Positions 21,320-33,309 of a stretch of DNA of 64,000 nucleotides are shown one piece after another. Position 1 is the first letter of the stretch. Each line of letters starts with the position of its first letter. The position numbers and the translations under genes were made by a program. The stretch spans positions 109,347,908 through 109,411,907 of the forward strand of contig OX352763.1 in NCBI GenBank assembly GCA_947095585.1. Direction: 5' to 3'. The DNA is from Nephrocerus scutellatus. Its lineage: Eukaryota > Arthropoda > Insecta > Diptera > Pipunculidae. The notes beneath the pieces are model-generated. The model did not search any database, was not told the origin of the DNA, and was given only the letters and a program-made list of their open reading frames with translations.

Positions 21320-21930
21320 AATCATGTTTACTTCTCTTCTCTCTTTAGAATTGATTCCAGCAAAGGAAGTATAATATCCGAAGTCCTTTGCAGTTCGGCT
21401 GGAATTATGCCATCAGGACCTGCGCCCAAGGCAGTTTGTCCTTATTTATCAGATGAATGGATATAGTTGTACGAGTGACTGCCCTATCATGGCTGACATT
21501 ACTTAACACATGGGAGCTTTCCGTGAAGTGGATTTCTAAAAGCAGATTGAGCGATTTTTCTCTTGAAGTAGTCCACGACCCATGTGCCTTTGTTTGGCAG
21601 CTCGGCATTATTGGATTGGTTGCGAGAATTTTTCTTAGCCTTGACGTTGCAGAAGAGTCTACTATTTTATCACAGAAGAGTCTCCAAAAAGAGCGTGGCT
21701 GTCCTTAATTCTCTTTTATAGAGTTTGAGAGATGCTTTGTAAGCATCCCAGTCAGCTTCTACTTCTTCTTCTTCTTCTTCTTCTTGGCTACGTTGAGTAG
21801 CTTCCTGCAGCTGCTCCTGAAATGCCTTAACTTCGAGGTCCACCAATGTGGTCTCTTCTTGCCTCTTGGACAAATGAGAGACATGCTCAACACAAATGGT
21901 CGCGAGAAGGTAGGCCTTGGACCGCAATGG
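21320..21930 (-). mobile_element. LINE (I/LOA type), endonuclease-RT linker and RT start
   Basis: Minus-strand frames read 'DWDAYKASLKLYKRELRTAT', 'SATSRLRKILATNPIMPS' and 'SWTTSREKSLNLLLEIHFTE'. After a shift come 'GAGPDGIIPAELQ' and 'ILPLLESIL', the standard start of RT in I/LOA-type ORF2. A run of glutamates encoded by (CTT)n at 21762-21785 lies in the linker. The element is cut at about 21320. Confidence 0.75.
21762..21785. repeat. (CTT)n microsatellite inside LINE linker
   Basis: Eight CTT units. On the minus strand they encode consecutive glutamates in the frame of the LINE fragment. Confidence 0.9.
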
Positions 21931-22904
21931 TCTACCTCGCCGATTTTTTTATTATTAATATTAACTACATATAAGATATTTGGTTACATTTTACAATCGC
22001 TAATCCCTTCCATACTTAAGTTTTACTGCCGGTCAGCTGCTGCTAAGCCACTTACTAGAAAGAATACATAGCCACACGCAAAGGAACTTAATCCCATTCA
22101 AATATTGCAAGGGCAATCTTTTACTGGATTATTACCTGATTGTCGCACTGCCACAACGTTCACTAGCATGTTTTAAGTTCCGTCTGGCCTTCTTGTAAAC
22201 TGCAATACTTGAGTCACCGCTAATCAAGCTCATCTTTCGGTGTACCAAAAAAATTAAAAGTTCTTTCTTGGTCCGTACATCACGAATGTGAAATCGTTTT
22301 ACAAACACTGTGTTCTCACGTTAATATAATCCACAATTTAATACTAGTTGTAGAATTTTTTATTATTCAATTAGCACGACCTTTTGTTAGCTTCCTGCAA
22401 TTTCGCACCCAACCTAACCCTTTGCGGGTCACCATACGTACGCGCCATCTAAGGCAACGCCTTTATTTAATGCGCTCTGGGTTGGACTCTAAAAATCTGT
22501 GGGCAGGAGCGTTGGTATCCGTCGACTATAACGCTGCACGGAGAGGAGCTATCATCCTTCAGGTTAATAGTTCGTTCTGTCCGACAGCGGAATATTGATC
22601 TTCATTGCCGTTTGCTAGTCTGCAGAAGTACTACTTAGCACTGCCTGCGAATCCACGAGGAGGTGCTCTTTGTTATCCCCATAGGTTTCTGTTCGGGTTT
22701 AATGCTTATTAGAAGCTTTTGTATAGAAAGTGGCTTCAGTAGATATATCTCACATTTCTAAGGGGTTGAAAAGTTTTTCGATAATTATTGGTAAGCTTCG
22801 ATGTACCAGCGGTATTTGGACGAATAAAAAAAGCTATGACTTATTGAAATAATTTGGACAAATAGCTTAAGACATAGCCTAAGTTATTAAAGTCATAGCT
22901 TAAG
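21931..22904. other. Gene-free stretch
   Basis: A G+C-richer island at 22410-22700 (start 'tttgcgggtcaccatacgta') stands out from AT-rich surroundings and may be a mobile-element untranslated region. I cannot assign it. Confidence 0.4.
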
Positions 22905-23100
22905 TTAATCAAATAATTTCTAGAATTTCGTTAACATTAGCTTGTTTTTAATAACTTCGATAACACTTCGATAAAAGTTTGATAACACTTCGATATCATT
23001 CAATATTTATAAAAAAGGGGCTTACATGAATAACTTCTAGAATTTGTATAACAACTGCATGTTTTCGGTAACTTCGATAACATTTTGATATCTCTGGATT
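22905..23100. repeat. ~117-bp imperfect tandem duplication
   Basis: 'tctagaattt' plus 'taacttcgataacacttcga' at 22918-22970 returns at 23035-23090. Shorter 'ttcgataacacttcgata' repeats lie inside. Confidence 0.65.
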
Positions 23101-23171
23101 TTTTCAATTAATCCATTAGGTAAGGCATCATTCTATTAATCTTAATTTTTTTAATGTAACACAGTTTCTGG

Positions 23172-23250
23172 TGGGTCCCGTGGCTCTAGTCGTTAGTTCG
23201 TTGAACTTCTGAGAAGGAGGTTCGATATTCGAATCCTAGAAACACCAAAA
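23172..23250 (+). tRNA. tRNA-like remnant or SINE head (not a working tRNA)
   Basis: An A-box-like 'tggctctagtcgttagttcg' (23181-23200) is followed about 40 bases later by a B-box-like 'ggttcgatattcgaatcc' (23219-23236), in which the GTTCGA element appears twice. The sequence closes with 'tagaaacacca'. The two promoter boxes of an RNA polymerase III gene are recognisable, but the arms do not fold cleanly, so this is a degenerate tRNA copy or the head of a SINE. Confidence 0.35.
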
Positions 23251-24207
23251 TTAGTTTTCACGGTCACATGTCTGACAAACGTCCAAGAGTAATAACTTAT
23301 CACGGAAAGCTTCTCAATTCGCCTTTCGGATACGGCATCAAATTAAAGGTCTCTTCCTACACCCTAACTAGTTATCTATGCAATAATAAGGACACCAACG
23401 GCGTACATAACAACAACTGCGATTCAGGTTTCATTAAATTGGGCATAAGAGGATGTCTGAACCAAGCATATGCCGCATGCATAATCCTTTCAAACCTAAT
23501 CCATTTATGATTGGAGAGAACGAACACAAACACAGATGCAAGCATACCTTTCACTGTTTTCCATAATTCATTTTCCCCAAATACTCTGTGGTAAAATATT
23601 AAAAGATCGAATGCCACCAGAAAGCGTGTGAGCTTATCCGCTCCCAGTGGAATCAACATCAATCACAAAAGGCGCAAAAGGATATTCACTATGACTGCTA
23701 TTAGTATTCCTCGTAACACCCGACGCACAGCTCGAATGATGACGGGCCACTAATTTTGCATATTGCGAGCAAAAACTTGAATGAATATGAATTCCACAAC
23801 AAGCCACAATTGTGGGCGGATGTCATTCATAATTTGCCGCCTTACAGCATCACCATCACTCTCATTACAACGATGGTGAACGATGTCCCTCATCAGTTAG
23901 TTACATTCATACAGTTTGTAAATATTTTAAAGGTTTTCTCGTTCGCACTGGAACTTCAATGTATGGGTATGTGCAGCTTAAATATTTAAAGTAATACTTT
24001 TTAAGCGAAATTGTATTTGGGAAATATTTTTGAATGGTTTGTGTGCTTCGGCTTTTTTTTCTTTGCATTCCTTACTGAATGATTTGATTTTTTGACCTTT
24101 TCATTAATTTTTTTTTAAGAAATAACTTATTCCTGAGAAAGTTTGTGAGGTCTTCTGCTTAGGTTTGGTTGGTGCAACTGGAACACTAAGCTTCTACGGC
24201 CAAGAAG
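23251..24207. other. Gene-free stretch
   Basis: Overlapping short frames on both strands (23268-23662) match nothing known to me. A/T runs near 24047-24120. Confidence 0.4.
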
Positions 24208-24640
24208 AATCCATATGCCTGCCCTCAGTTTGATGTAAAAATCATTCTGGGGGATAGGAATGCCAAAATAAGTAGGGAGTCCGTATGCACGCAATACATT
24301 GCCACCCATAGCTTACATGAAAACACTAAGGAGACTCTGACGCAACGGCGAGAGGAACACTCCTCTATAAGTCCATTCAGATACTGGCGTACGCAGACGA
24401 CATTGTCATCGTTGGTAGAAACCAAAGAGCTGCACAGGAAGCTTTCATCCAGATCGCGCAGGCGGCTGCACGTAAATGAGATCAAAATAGAGCACATGGT
24501 GGCCACTTCTGCGAGTAGAAGATCCAGCATTGTCCCCTCAGTTAAAATAACGGATCGCGAATGTGAACTAGTGCGATCCTTTAATTATCCCGACACGCAG
24601 CCGATAACAGAATGGAACCAGAACTGCATTTTGTGATATC
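24208..24640 (+). mobile_element. Family A LINE, endonuclease piece fused to RT palm (internal deletion)
   Basis: 24212-24335 reads the endonuclease core 'FDVKIILGDRNAKISRE' and 'THSLHENT'. At about 24336 it jumps to RT palm: 'RGTLLYKSIQILAYADDIVI' in shifted frames, then 'LHVNEIKIEHMVATSASR' and 'DRECELVRSFNY'. Everything between (endonuclease end, linker, RT fingers) is missing. It meets a minus-strand copy of the same family at 24641. Confidence 0.78.
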
Positions 24641-25935
24641 TCCCTTCTTATGTATGGGACACAGGATGCATCTTCGCCAGTCTTCTGGCATAGCATCTTG
24701 CTCCCATACTTGCACTATTATTTCCTGAATTGCTTGGTGTAATGTGGGGCCTATTTTTATCAGTTCAGCTGGGATCCCATCAGATCCCGGGGCCTTATTA
24801 TTTTTGAGCCAGTTTATCGCTCTGCTAGCTTCGTCTATGGCAGCAGCATATTATGATCTTCGGTCATTGGTGGAGCCTCCAATTCCTCAGTTAACTGGTC
24901 ATTTAGCATCTCATGAAAGTGCTCTTCCCATCGCTCTAAGATGCCTTTAAGATCGGTGATCAGATTACCCTCCTTCTACTTGCAGTATGTGAAAAGCGGT
25001 GCATAATGCATCATAACGCGGACTCTTTGGTAGAACTTCCGCGCCTGGTGAGGTCCTTGCTCTCTGTACTCCAAAAGCTGCTTTCTTTTTCCGGTGAACT
25101 GTTTTTTCATATACTTTGAGCTCTTCGCGTGGTTTCTCTGGTTGCCAGTGGCTCCATCAGGAGATACACAGGTGGCTTTGTGGATTTTTTTACGCCCAAA
25201 CCTTGTACTCGCAACGGCCAATTTATGGCTTGCTGCCATCTCTATGACTCGTTGTCCATTGCCATTAGTGTTCTCGTGTAAGCTATGGGTGCCAATGTAC
25301 TGCCTGAATACTGGCAACGTACCTATTTACGCATTCCCGTTGGACTGATTCAAAGAATTCTTTTTTTTCATCAGCTGGGGAATCCTCTGTAGGTGTGTGA
25401 ACGTTTATGAGGCTCATGTTTTTAAATTTGCACTGCACGCGAAGAGTGCATAGCCGTTTTTTTATTGCTTTAAAGCCGATAACGATGGGTTTCATTCTTT
25501 TGCTGACTAGAAACCCCAACCCGAGCACATGATATCTTCAATTCCAACTGTAATATATGTCATATTCTGACACCATTCCCCGTCCACCGCATCTTCTGGA
25601 TTGCTGTTATGTCAGCCTTATATTTAGACAGGGTATCGGCCAGCTGCTGTGCAACTCGAGCTCTATACAGTGAGCGTACGTTCCATGAGAAAATTCTTAA
25701 ATCGTTTAGCCGTTTTCGTTGCCTTTGTCGTCGTCGTTCATCAGTGTATCCGAGGCTGGTTTATGGTTCCGTAATAATAATTGTTTACGGGCGAAGTTAT
25801 TGGTCTCGCGCCAACCTTACTTTAAAGGGACTAGCCCGATCATTCCGCTTTTCCTGCATTAGAGGAAAATTACCGGCGGCCACCACGTGGATGTTTGATC
25901 GCACTTCTTTTTCATTCCGTATATACCTTATTCGG
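24641..25935 (-). mobile_element. Family A LINE, 5' leader and endonuclease start to RT fingers, rearranged
   Basis: From 25935 downward on the minus strand: a leader shared with 54600-54760 and 45479-45510 ('gatcgggctagtccctt'), then the endonuclease N-terminus ('RIFSWNVRSLYRARVAQQLA' followed by 'KYKADITAIQKMRWTG', the first catalytic motif, about 25690-25580). Further on are 'LINVHTPTEDSPADEKK' (25420-25370), 'GTHSLHENTNGNGQRVIEMA', linker 'ARKFYQRVR', 'HFHEMLNDQLTEELEAPPMT' and the RT start 'NRLKNNKAPGSDGIPAELI'. The piece ends at RT fingers (24641). Several internal segments are missing. Confidence 0.8.
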
Positions 25936-27384
25936 ACTATGACGAACATTTTAAATTAAAAATGAGCCAAATCAGTCCACTGTACATTGTAGTAACAATA
26001 TTATGCAATATAATGTTTAATGGCAAATATTTTGCAAAAATAGAAAGAAGTTTTGCAAAAGTAGTTAGACAAAGGATACACAATAAAAATATATAAACAT
26101 TATCCTTGCACTGGATAAGAAGAACAACGAGCACTTCAAAAAAATGAACGCAAGGCTTTAAGTAAAAGACAAAGGAGCGGTGGTTCGTTGTTGTTCTGGT
26201 TCTTGTTGCTGTTGTTGTTGCTGTTGTTGTCACCATGTTGAGTTGTTTGTGTTGATTTACTTTTATCCTACCTAGAGGGATATTGCAATCAGTTGCAGAC
26301 TTTACCTGCGAAGTACATCGACATGATTGCTGCAAGATAAACGGCTGAGGTGGATAGACATCAAAGAAAAGGAAGCTCCTTTAAATTTACATCTTTTTTT
26401 CCGGAGTGAGTAGATAAATCGAATGTAGGACGGCAAAGTACGAGTCCTTAAGAGTATAAATTATACATATATGTGTGTAAATATATTACAGCGAAGACCA
26501 ACTCATCAATAGCAGTCGTTGGCAATTTAAACTTCAAAGGATGCTGTTACATTTTGTTGTCATTTTCAGGATAATATACGGAAATTACGCATACGCCCGA
26601 GTAAAAGTTATTGCATATAAATCACAAGGATAAACGATCACATGGTTACCTTACTTTTGACAGGCAATTTATTTTAATTGAATTCAATTTTGCTGCAATT
26701 TTAGATTTACAAGCGTTAACGTATGAAATTGACTTTTTAAATTAATACTTGTCTGTTGTCCAGGGTGTGGACAAGTCATCTTTACCGGTAGGATGTTTTT
26801 TGTTAATTAGTTGCAGTACTGGCCTGCTAAGTTGGACGTTTTAAGTTATGTTTTCATTCGGTGCTGATTCTAAACGAATTTGCATTTGCGAACGAAAAGA
26901 TATAATAAGAACCCGGTTTGTGACCTTAAATGTACCACATACTCAAAGCTTTACTTAATCTGGTAATCTTTTTAAAGGAGCCGGAAAGCAGCTTTAAAAG
27001 GTACTTTAGAAACATAATCGCACTATTACACCGAAGTATTAATATTACAAGATAATTAGGGTACCTCAAAATTACGTTTTTTTTCGGCGTTTCAGGTAGT
27101 TTTGAGCCTAAAACGGCAAAAAATGTCATCGTATGTGCGACGTTCTCGGCATAACTCAAGAGCGGAAAGTCCGATTTCAAAAACCCATTTGCTTAAATAA
27201 TTAACATAATTTGTAGAACAGTGGGGTTTGTATGTTAACGGGTTTAGATACCTGCCAAACATATAAGGCATTCAGACTGAAACGTTTCTATTAAACGTTT
27301 TTTGCTCAATACTTTCATAGCACTGAATAAAACACATAACACTAAATAAAAAACATCAACCAAACGAGATAGATAATAAACCTG
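25936..27384. other. Gene-free stretch
   Basis: Holds an interrupted (GTT/GCT)n run at 26187-26230. The remainder is AT-rich with no coding similarity on either strand. Confidence 0.45.
26187..26230. repeat. (GTT)n/(GCT) microsatellite
   Basis: Interrupted trinucleotide run of mainly GTT. Confidence 0.85.
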
Positions 27385-27860
27385 TTTGAGGTATCTATCG
27401 ACTACAAGCAATGTCTACTTTTCGACAGGCGTACCTCAAGGATCAGTACTTGGTCCAATTTTGTTTTCATCGTTTATTAAAGACCTTCCTGCACTTATAT
27501 GTAGACGATGAGCTGTCTTCGATGTGTTGCTACTTAACTCTAGTAAAACGAAGGCTGTCACTATACACAAGGACCTCATCGAAATGAAGACTGTCACTAT
27601 ACACAAGGACCTTGTCGAAACTTTATCATTTCCTGACCTAATTCTGGATAAAAATAGAGCAAATCGTTGTCGTTAAAAATCTAGACATTTTCATTAAGGG
27701 TGAACATATCGCCAGTTCTATCACCAAAATAATATTTGGATATAGTTTCCCAGAATTTTCTATGTTATAGGATGAAAGTCACGTTATACAGTGGGTAGTA
27801 TAGAAGCAAAGCACCCCGTCTATTTCCATGAGAAAACCGTGCCAGCCTAATAAACACGAG
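27385..27860 (+). mobile_element. Short LINE RT fragment
   Basis: 'STGVPQGSVLGPILFSSFIK' (27421-27482) is the RT palm B/'GVPQG' motif. 'LNSSKTKAVTIHKDL' follows with a deletion of the YADD region, and the segment 'cactatacacaaggacct' is repeated (27557 and 27594). The clade cannot be assigned from this much. Confidence 0.6.
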
Positions 27861-27879
27861 ATCTGAACATTTTGCTACC

Positions 27880-28640
27880 GACTGACAACTCAAGATTTTC
27901 GCAATGTCGGTTCTTCGATCATGCTTTCAGAGTTTGGAATCAGTTCTACGGTGATACTAAAAGCAAACTAACATAGTAGGAATGCGCTACTAGAAGCCTT
28001 TACGGCAGAACTTTGTATCTAAATCCAAAAATGATGTATACAATGATGGCGAGACCCGTTATCGTTTAGTGGCCGAATTTTCTTGAACGGACAACGCAAC
28101 TAAGCTTCAGAAGCTCCAGAGAATTGCCTGTCTCAGTATTATGGGTGCCATGAGAACATGCCTGACAGCAGCATTGGAAGCTGTCATTGAGCTTTCTATT
28201 AAGCGCTATTAAGCTGCAGCTGGATAGACGTAAAAACCAGTGGACCATGTGGAAAACTTGGAAATCTTTGTTTACTTAAAAAACCCGGAAGGGACTTGCA
28301 TGTACTATCCCCGACACACATCATGGTCAGATAGTACTGTATCGGTAGGGTTTTTGAGGTAGAAATACCGTGCGATCTGGTCTATTGGTGTCCTGGCACT
28401 GGACGCTAGGGGTCTGGTGTGATTAAGAGATTGATCGAAGATGGAATCTTGAGTTGGAGCTGATGTCTATGACCCAAAACCAAAGTCTTGATAGCAATGG
28501 GACTATTATTCAGGCTGAACTCCATGTCGTTGAGATTTGCGCTAGGTTAAGCCAAGCATTAGATCTTTTTTGTTCGCAGTGTCAGCCATATATGCAAGGG
28601 TATATCAAAAACACCACCGCGCTGGTTTAACTCAGCAGCA
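27880..28640 (+). mobile_element. RNase H-bearing LINE, second copy, heavily decayed
   Basis: Matches 18990-19620 in order: 'KMMYTMMARPVIV' (thumb), the 'gctccagagaattgcctgtctcagtatta' type wording, 'IPDTHHGQIVLYR', and RNase H traces ('IQAELHVVEICARLS'). Frame breaks occur every few dozen codons. Confidence 0.65.
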
Positions 28641-28699
28641 TTAACTCTCTTCGACAAATAATTTACTGTAAAAGCTACGCTACTAACATTTATAATTTT

Positions 28700-31106
28700 C
28701 TTTTTTTCTGTTGCATATCATCATCATAGTTGGCTCTACAATCGGTGTCCGGTACTGGCCTCCCGCAAAAAATCTCTGGCATCCCTAAACTCTGGGAGTC
28801 TTATTCTTCTAGCGTAGGCTTGGCCGACCTCGCTGTCGTGTTCCATAAATCCTAACGCAAATGACTTTCCGAGCAGTATTCTCTTCGCTCATGCAAGCTA
28901 GGTGTCCTGCCTATCGGATCCTACCGAGCTTAATTCTCTTCACGATGTCGACTTCGCAATAACGCTGATCAGCTCATTATAGAGTCTCCGGATTCGTCCT
29001 TTTTCACATACGGGGCCAAAATACTCCGTAAGACTTTTCTCTCGAACGCGGCTTAGAGGTCAGAATGCTTTTTGCTAAGCACCCAAGTCTCGGATCCATA
29101 TGTTAGTACTGGTATGACCATTGTCTTATACACCAGCAGCTTGGATGTTATGTTTATATTCCTGGATTTAAAGAATCTTGTTAGATTATAGTAGGCTTTG
29201 TTGGATTTAAGCAACCATGCTGTTATCGGCTGCCACAGTTGACCCGAGATAGTGAAAGGATTGGGGACTTCTTTAAATTCGCGCTTCACTATTTGAATTG
29301 AGGGGCCAATGTTGGATCTTTTACTCGCATACGTGGCCACCGTCTAATTAGTTTTGCTCTCACTAATGTGCAGCCCCAAATTTCGTGCCACCTTCTCTAT
29401 ATGAATGAAAGCTTTATGTACATCTCCTGGGTTTCTAACAACGATGTCAATACCGTCTGCGTAAGCAAATATCTGAATGGAATTATATAGGATTGTTTCT
29501 CTCGCCATTACGTGAGAGTCTCGGATCACTTTCTGCAACGCCAGGTTGAAAAGGACGCAGGCCAGTCCATCCCCTTGTCGGAGCCTGTTATAGATGTTGA
29601 ATGGTCTTGATAGTGATCCGGATATTTTTACTTGGCTTATAACATTGGTCATGGTCAACCTACATAGTCGTGTCAGTTTACTAGGGATGCCGAATTCTCT
29701 CATGGCTTTAAAAAGTTCTACTCTGGCTATGCTATCATAGGCGGCAGCTTTAAAGTCTGTAAACAGAAGGTGAAGTGAGTTTTAAAACCTGCCTAAGGGT
29801 GTAAATCTCATCAGTTGTTGATTTGCCTGGGATGAAACCACACTGGTATCGACCAATGATAACGTTAGCGTATCGGGCTATCCTATCCTGGAGAAGAGAG
29901 AAGAAAGTCTTATACGCTATACTCAGGAACGTTCTACCACGATAATTGTTGCATGTTGTGAGATCTCGTATGGGGCATAAGATGCCTCTTCACCAGTCTT
30001 CCAGCATAGCTTCTTCCTCCCATACTTGCACTATTAGTTCACCAATTGCTCGGTGTATTGCGGGACCTTCTATTTTAACCAGCTCCTCTGGCATATCATC
30101 TAATCCCGGGCCTTATTATTTTTAAGCCGATTTATCGTTCTGCTAGTTTTCTCTATGCTTGGTGGCGACAGCATAGTGTGGTCTTTGTTTATTGGTGGAG
30201 CCTCCAATTCCTCAGTTAGCTGGCCATTAAGCAGCTCATGAAAGTGCTCTTCGCATCGCTCTAAGATGCCTTTGAGATCGGCGATCAGATTACCCTCTTT
30301 GCCTTTGCAGTTTGTCCAACGCGGTGTATATTGCGTCATACCGCGGACTCTTTGGTAGAACTTCCGCGCCCGTTGCGGTCATTGCTCTCTATACTGTTCT
30401 AGTTCACAAACGAGATTCTTCTTCCAGGCTACTTTCTTTCTTTTTTCATATCTTCTGAGCTCTTTGTATTCATCCTCGCGTGCTTGCGTTCTATGAGATT
30501 GTTGCATTGCTTGATATGCAAAATTCTTACGTTCAATCGCTAGCTAACATTCGTTATGGAACCAGTCGTTCCGATCTCTACGAGTACTGCCTAAGATGGA
30601 GTCAGCAGTACTAATGGTTGTATTCTTAATGCGTGTCCATTTCTCTTCTACGCCCGGCATCTCAGCCCCAGTATTTACTCTCCCTGCATTTAGTGCGAGT
30701 CCTATCAATTGACCGTAGTTGTTTCTGGTCTCTTCGTTGCGAAGGGCAGCCGTGTTGACTCGAATCTGATTAACGGATGCAGTCTTTCGTGATGATGCAA
30801 TCCGCGCTCGGAGCAGCATACCAACAAGATAGTGGTCCGAGTCGACGTTGCTTGCTGCCATCTCTATGACTCGTTGTCCATTGTCATTAGTATTCTCGTG
30901 TGAGCTACGGACGCCAATTTATTGCCTGAATACTGGCTTCTTACGTATTTTGGCATTCATATCCCCAAGAATGATTTCTACATCAGACTGATGGCAGGCA
31001 TGGAGTTCCCGTTCGGCTGATTCAAAGAATTATTCTTTTTCGTCATCTGGGGAATCCTCTGTAGGTGCGTGACGTTTATGAAGCTTATATTTTAAAAACT
31101 GCCCGA
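28700..31106 (-). mobile_element. Family A LINE, longest copy (endonuclease to 3' tail)
   Basis: From 31106 downward: endonuclease ('EIILGDMNAKIRKKP', 'NDNGQRVIEMAASNVDSDHY' and 'LVGMLLRARIASSRKTASVN'), linker ('NRDRNDWFHNEC'-type wording, 'KFYQRVRGMTQYTPRW', 'HFHELLNGQLTEELEAPPIN'), and RT fingers ('INRLKNNKA', 'TTIIVVERS'-type remnant). RT palm at 29703-29344 reads 'AMREFGIPSKLTRLCRLTMT', 'SRPFNIYNRLRQGDGLACVL' and catalytic 'QIFAYADGIDIVV' (second D mutated to G). The thumb at 29340-29053 reads 'PVLTYGSETWVLSKKHSDL'. The ~350-base 3' region ends in (CAT)n at 28705-28716. Frameshifts and stops occur at about ten places. Confidence 0.9.
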
Positions 31107-31964
31107 ACTGTTCTATGGTATATAACCTTCCTCAACCTGCTAGTAATATACATTGAGAAAATCGTATAGTAATCTATTGAAGTAAAATAAATTTAATTAA
31201 ATTACGTTAACTGAATCGCATCGCATACCCATGTTCACCTGTCAAATCAGTGCGTGGCAGGAAAAGTTAAATTTTCGTGCTCACTGAAGCATACTGCCGG
31301 GTATGTCCTGATTGAAATTTCTATTATGGTACGAGAAGCACACCATTTTTTTTATTCTAAAATCCAGTGATTTGAACGGAATTCTTTGGTATAACATGAC
31401 ATCGTTGGAGATAAGTTAAAATTGACAGGAAGTGCTACCGCATACCAAAAGGACTCTTATTGGGATGTACGTGATTACGAAACACAGCAACAGATGGGGG
31501 GCTTCGTTTGGCTTTTGGTTTGGTTTGGTTTATCAATCCAAGAGCAAATATCTCATCTGGTTGTTGCTTCTAATTTTCGCTTTCGATTCGGTCCCTTGAC
31601 TTCCTTTCGTTTCATCTGTTGTGTCCTCCTTAAATTCAGTGTCGTCATCGCTTCATCCTGTGACAAAGTCAAATTGATTTGGATTCACAATAATAATATA
31701 ACAACATTTGGCGTGACAGACCGTTGTGGTCTAAGGCCTAGCTTTTTGCAACCGTTCGTGTTGTGCCTGTTATATTTTTGCAAACAAGTGGAAGCGTTCT
31801 ACAATTTAATGCTGTATCCGAAAGGTGAATTCAGAAGCTATAACGAAGTTTTTTTTAACACCGACTACATGTGGGATCAGATTAAATCACCTACGTCACA
31901 AACCGTATTTCTAAGCTACCTAACATATTTTTCAATTGTGTATTAAAAATGTATATTAGCGCAC
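31107..31964. other. Gene-free stretch
   Basis: Contains a long open frame (31422-31946) with no ATG at its start and no similarity known to me; see rejected items. Otherwise featureless. Confidence 0.4.
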
Positions 31965-32089
31965 ACTATCGAGCGCCCAATGAAACCCCAAAATGCCCGA
32001 GTTACGCGTCACAGAGTTCACAATTGTTTTAAAACTACTGGTAGAAGCCGAAATATACGAGTTCCTACCAAAAACGTTCTACTTCTATA
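31965..32089. repeat. Dispersed repeat ('tggtagaagccga-atatac')
   Basis: 'ttgttttaaaac-a-t' followed by 'ggtagaagccgaaatatacg' also occurs at about 33615-33675 and 44170-44245, there preceded by 'gcgctaa-ca-ttgtt'. Near these lie words such as 'cacgcgccacacg'. The mariner at 32090 is inserted at the end of this copy. Confidence 0.55.
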
Positions 32090-33307
32090 CGAGGGAGGAT
32101 CAATAAGTCCCTGAAAAATAAAATAAGGAACACTCTTTTCGACATAAAAACATTTTATTTTCCTTTTAGCTCGATACACTTTATCCAACCAACGTTTCTC
32201 CAAATTTTTTGATGCCCTCCAAATAATACGATTTCTCGAGCCCCTCAAAATAAGTGTTTGCTTCAGCGATGACCTGTTCATTCGACTCAAATCTCTTACC
32301 TCCAAGCCATTTCTTCATGTTTGGAAACAAGAAATAGTCGCAGGGGGCTTAGTCTGGGGAATATGCTGAATAAGGCAGAAGTTCGTAGCCTAACTCATAC
32401 AGTTACGCCATTACGACTGCGGACTTGTGCCAAATGCAACCGTTTTTACTTCAAATCGGCTAGGAATCGATCCAGTAGCTCTGCGTAATATGCGTAATAT
32501 ACCCTTTTCAAGGTAATCGATGTAAATATCACCGCGCGCATCCCAAAAAACTGTCGCCATGACCTTGTTTGCTGACAAACCCACCTTGACCTTCTGTGGC
32601 TTCGATTCACCAGAAGAAGTCCATTGTTTGGATTGTTTCTTGGTTTCTGGTGTGTTGTAGTAAATCCAGGTTTCATCCACGGTTACGAATTTTTCGAAGT
32701 TTTCTGGAACATCGCCAAACACACCTTTGAAGTTGTCAAACGAATGCGTTTGTTGTCGATTGTAAGCAAACGCGGCACCCATCTTTCGGAAAGTCTTTTC
32801 ATGTCCACATACTTATGTAAAATCGAAATCACTAAGCCATGTGATAAGCCTGTGGCCTTTACAAGCTCTCGCACTTTCACTCGCCGATCGTCTATTATCC
32901 AACCATGGATTTTGCGATAATTTCTGGTGTGGTGACCTCAATTGGGCGACCTGAACGTTCGGCATCACTTGTGCTTGAATGACCGCACTGAAATTGATTA
33001 AACCAGTGGTGTATGGTTCTAATCGATGGTAAAGAGTCCCCATAATATTTGTCAAGCTTTTGTTTGGTTTGCTTGGTCTCGCAAAAAATAGTCTTTAATG
33101 AACCCTCGCAATTCACTTTTTTCCATTTTAACGAAAATGCTCTTAGGTGTCTATATAAAATGGCTGCCACAAAAAACAATTTGACAGATCTGTCTAAAAA
33201 TTTGGGTGCGTTTTTTTGAATAATGATTCTTAACAAAAAAAATGATAAAGTTAAGGTGACGATACAATTTATGTTAATTTTCAGGGACTTATTGAGCCAC
33301 CTTCTCG
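32090..33307 (-). mobile_element. mariner element, inverted ends and TA duplications, dead transposase
   Basis: The two ends pair over about 35 bases (left 'aggatcaataagtccctgaa' against reverse-complemented right 'ggctcaataagtccctgaaa'). TA flanks both sides (32088-32089, 33308-33309). Length 1.2 kb is normal for mariner. Minus-strand transposase pieces are 'QKLDKYYGDSLPSIRTIHHW' and 'HSSTSDAERSGRPIEVTTPE' (DNA-binding), 'GLSHGLVISILHKYVDMKRL' and 'SERWVPRLLT', then 'TVDETWIYYNTPETK' (first catalytic D), 'VMATVFWDARGDIYIDYLE', and after frameshifts 'YSPD-APCDYFLFPNMKKW' (third D) and 'KNLEKRWLDKVYRAKRKIK'. The segment with the second catalytic D (the HQDNAPAH region in this family) is deleted near 32440. 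Stops and shifts confirm inactivity. Confidence 0.95.
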
Positions 33308-33309
33308 TA

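Noticed and set aside
23172..23250. Functional tRNA gene
   Set aside because: The acceptor and T arms do not pair properly and the B box is duplicated; kept only as tRNA-like remnant.
25609..25959. Plus-strand frame at 25609-25959 and a similar minus-strand frame at 54622-54918
   Set aside because: Both are antisense to the conserved 5' leader and endonuclease start of family A LINEs, so their likeness comes from shared element sequence.
31422..31946. 174-codon plus-strand open frame
   Set aside because: It begins without ATG (TTG at 31422), has low-complexity hydrophobic text and no recognised motif, and no splice or promoter support. Chance is the simpler explanation.
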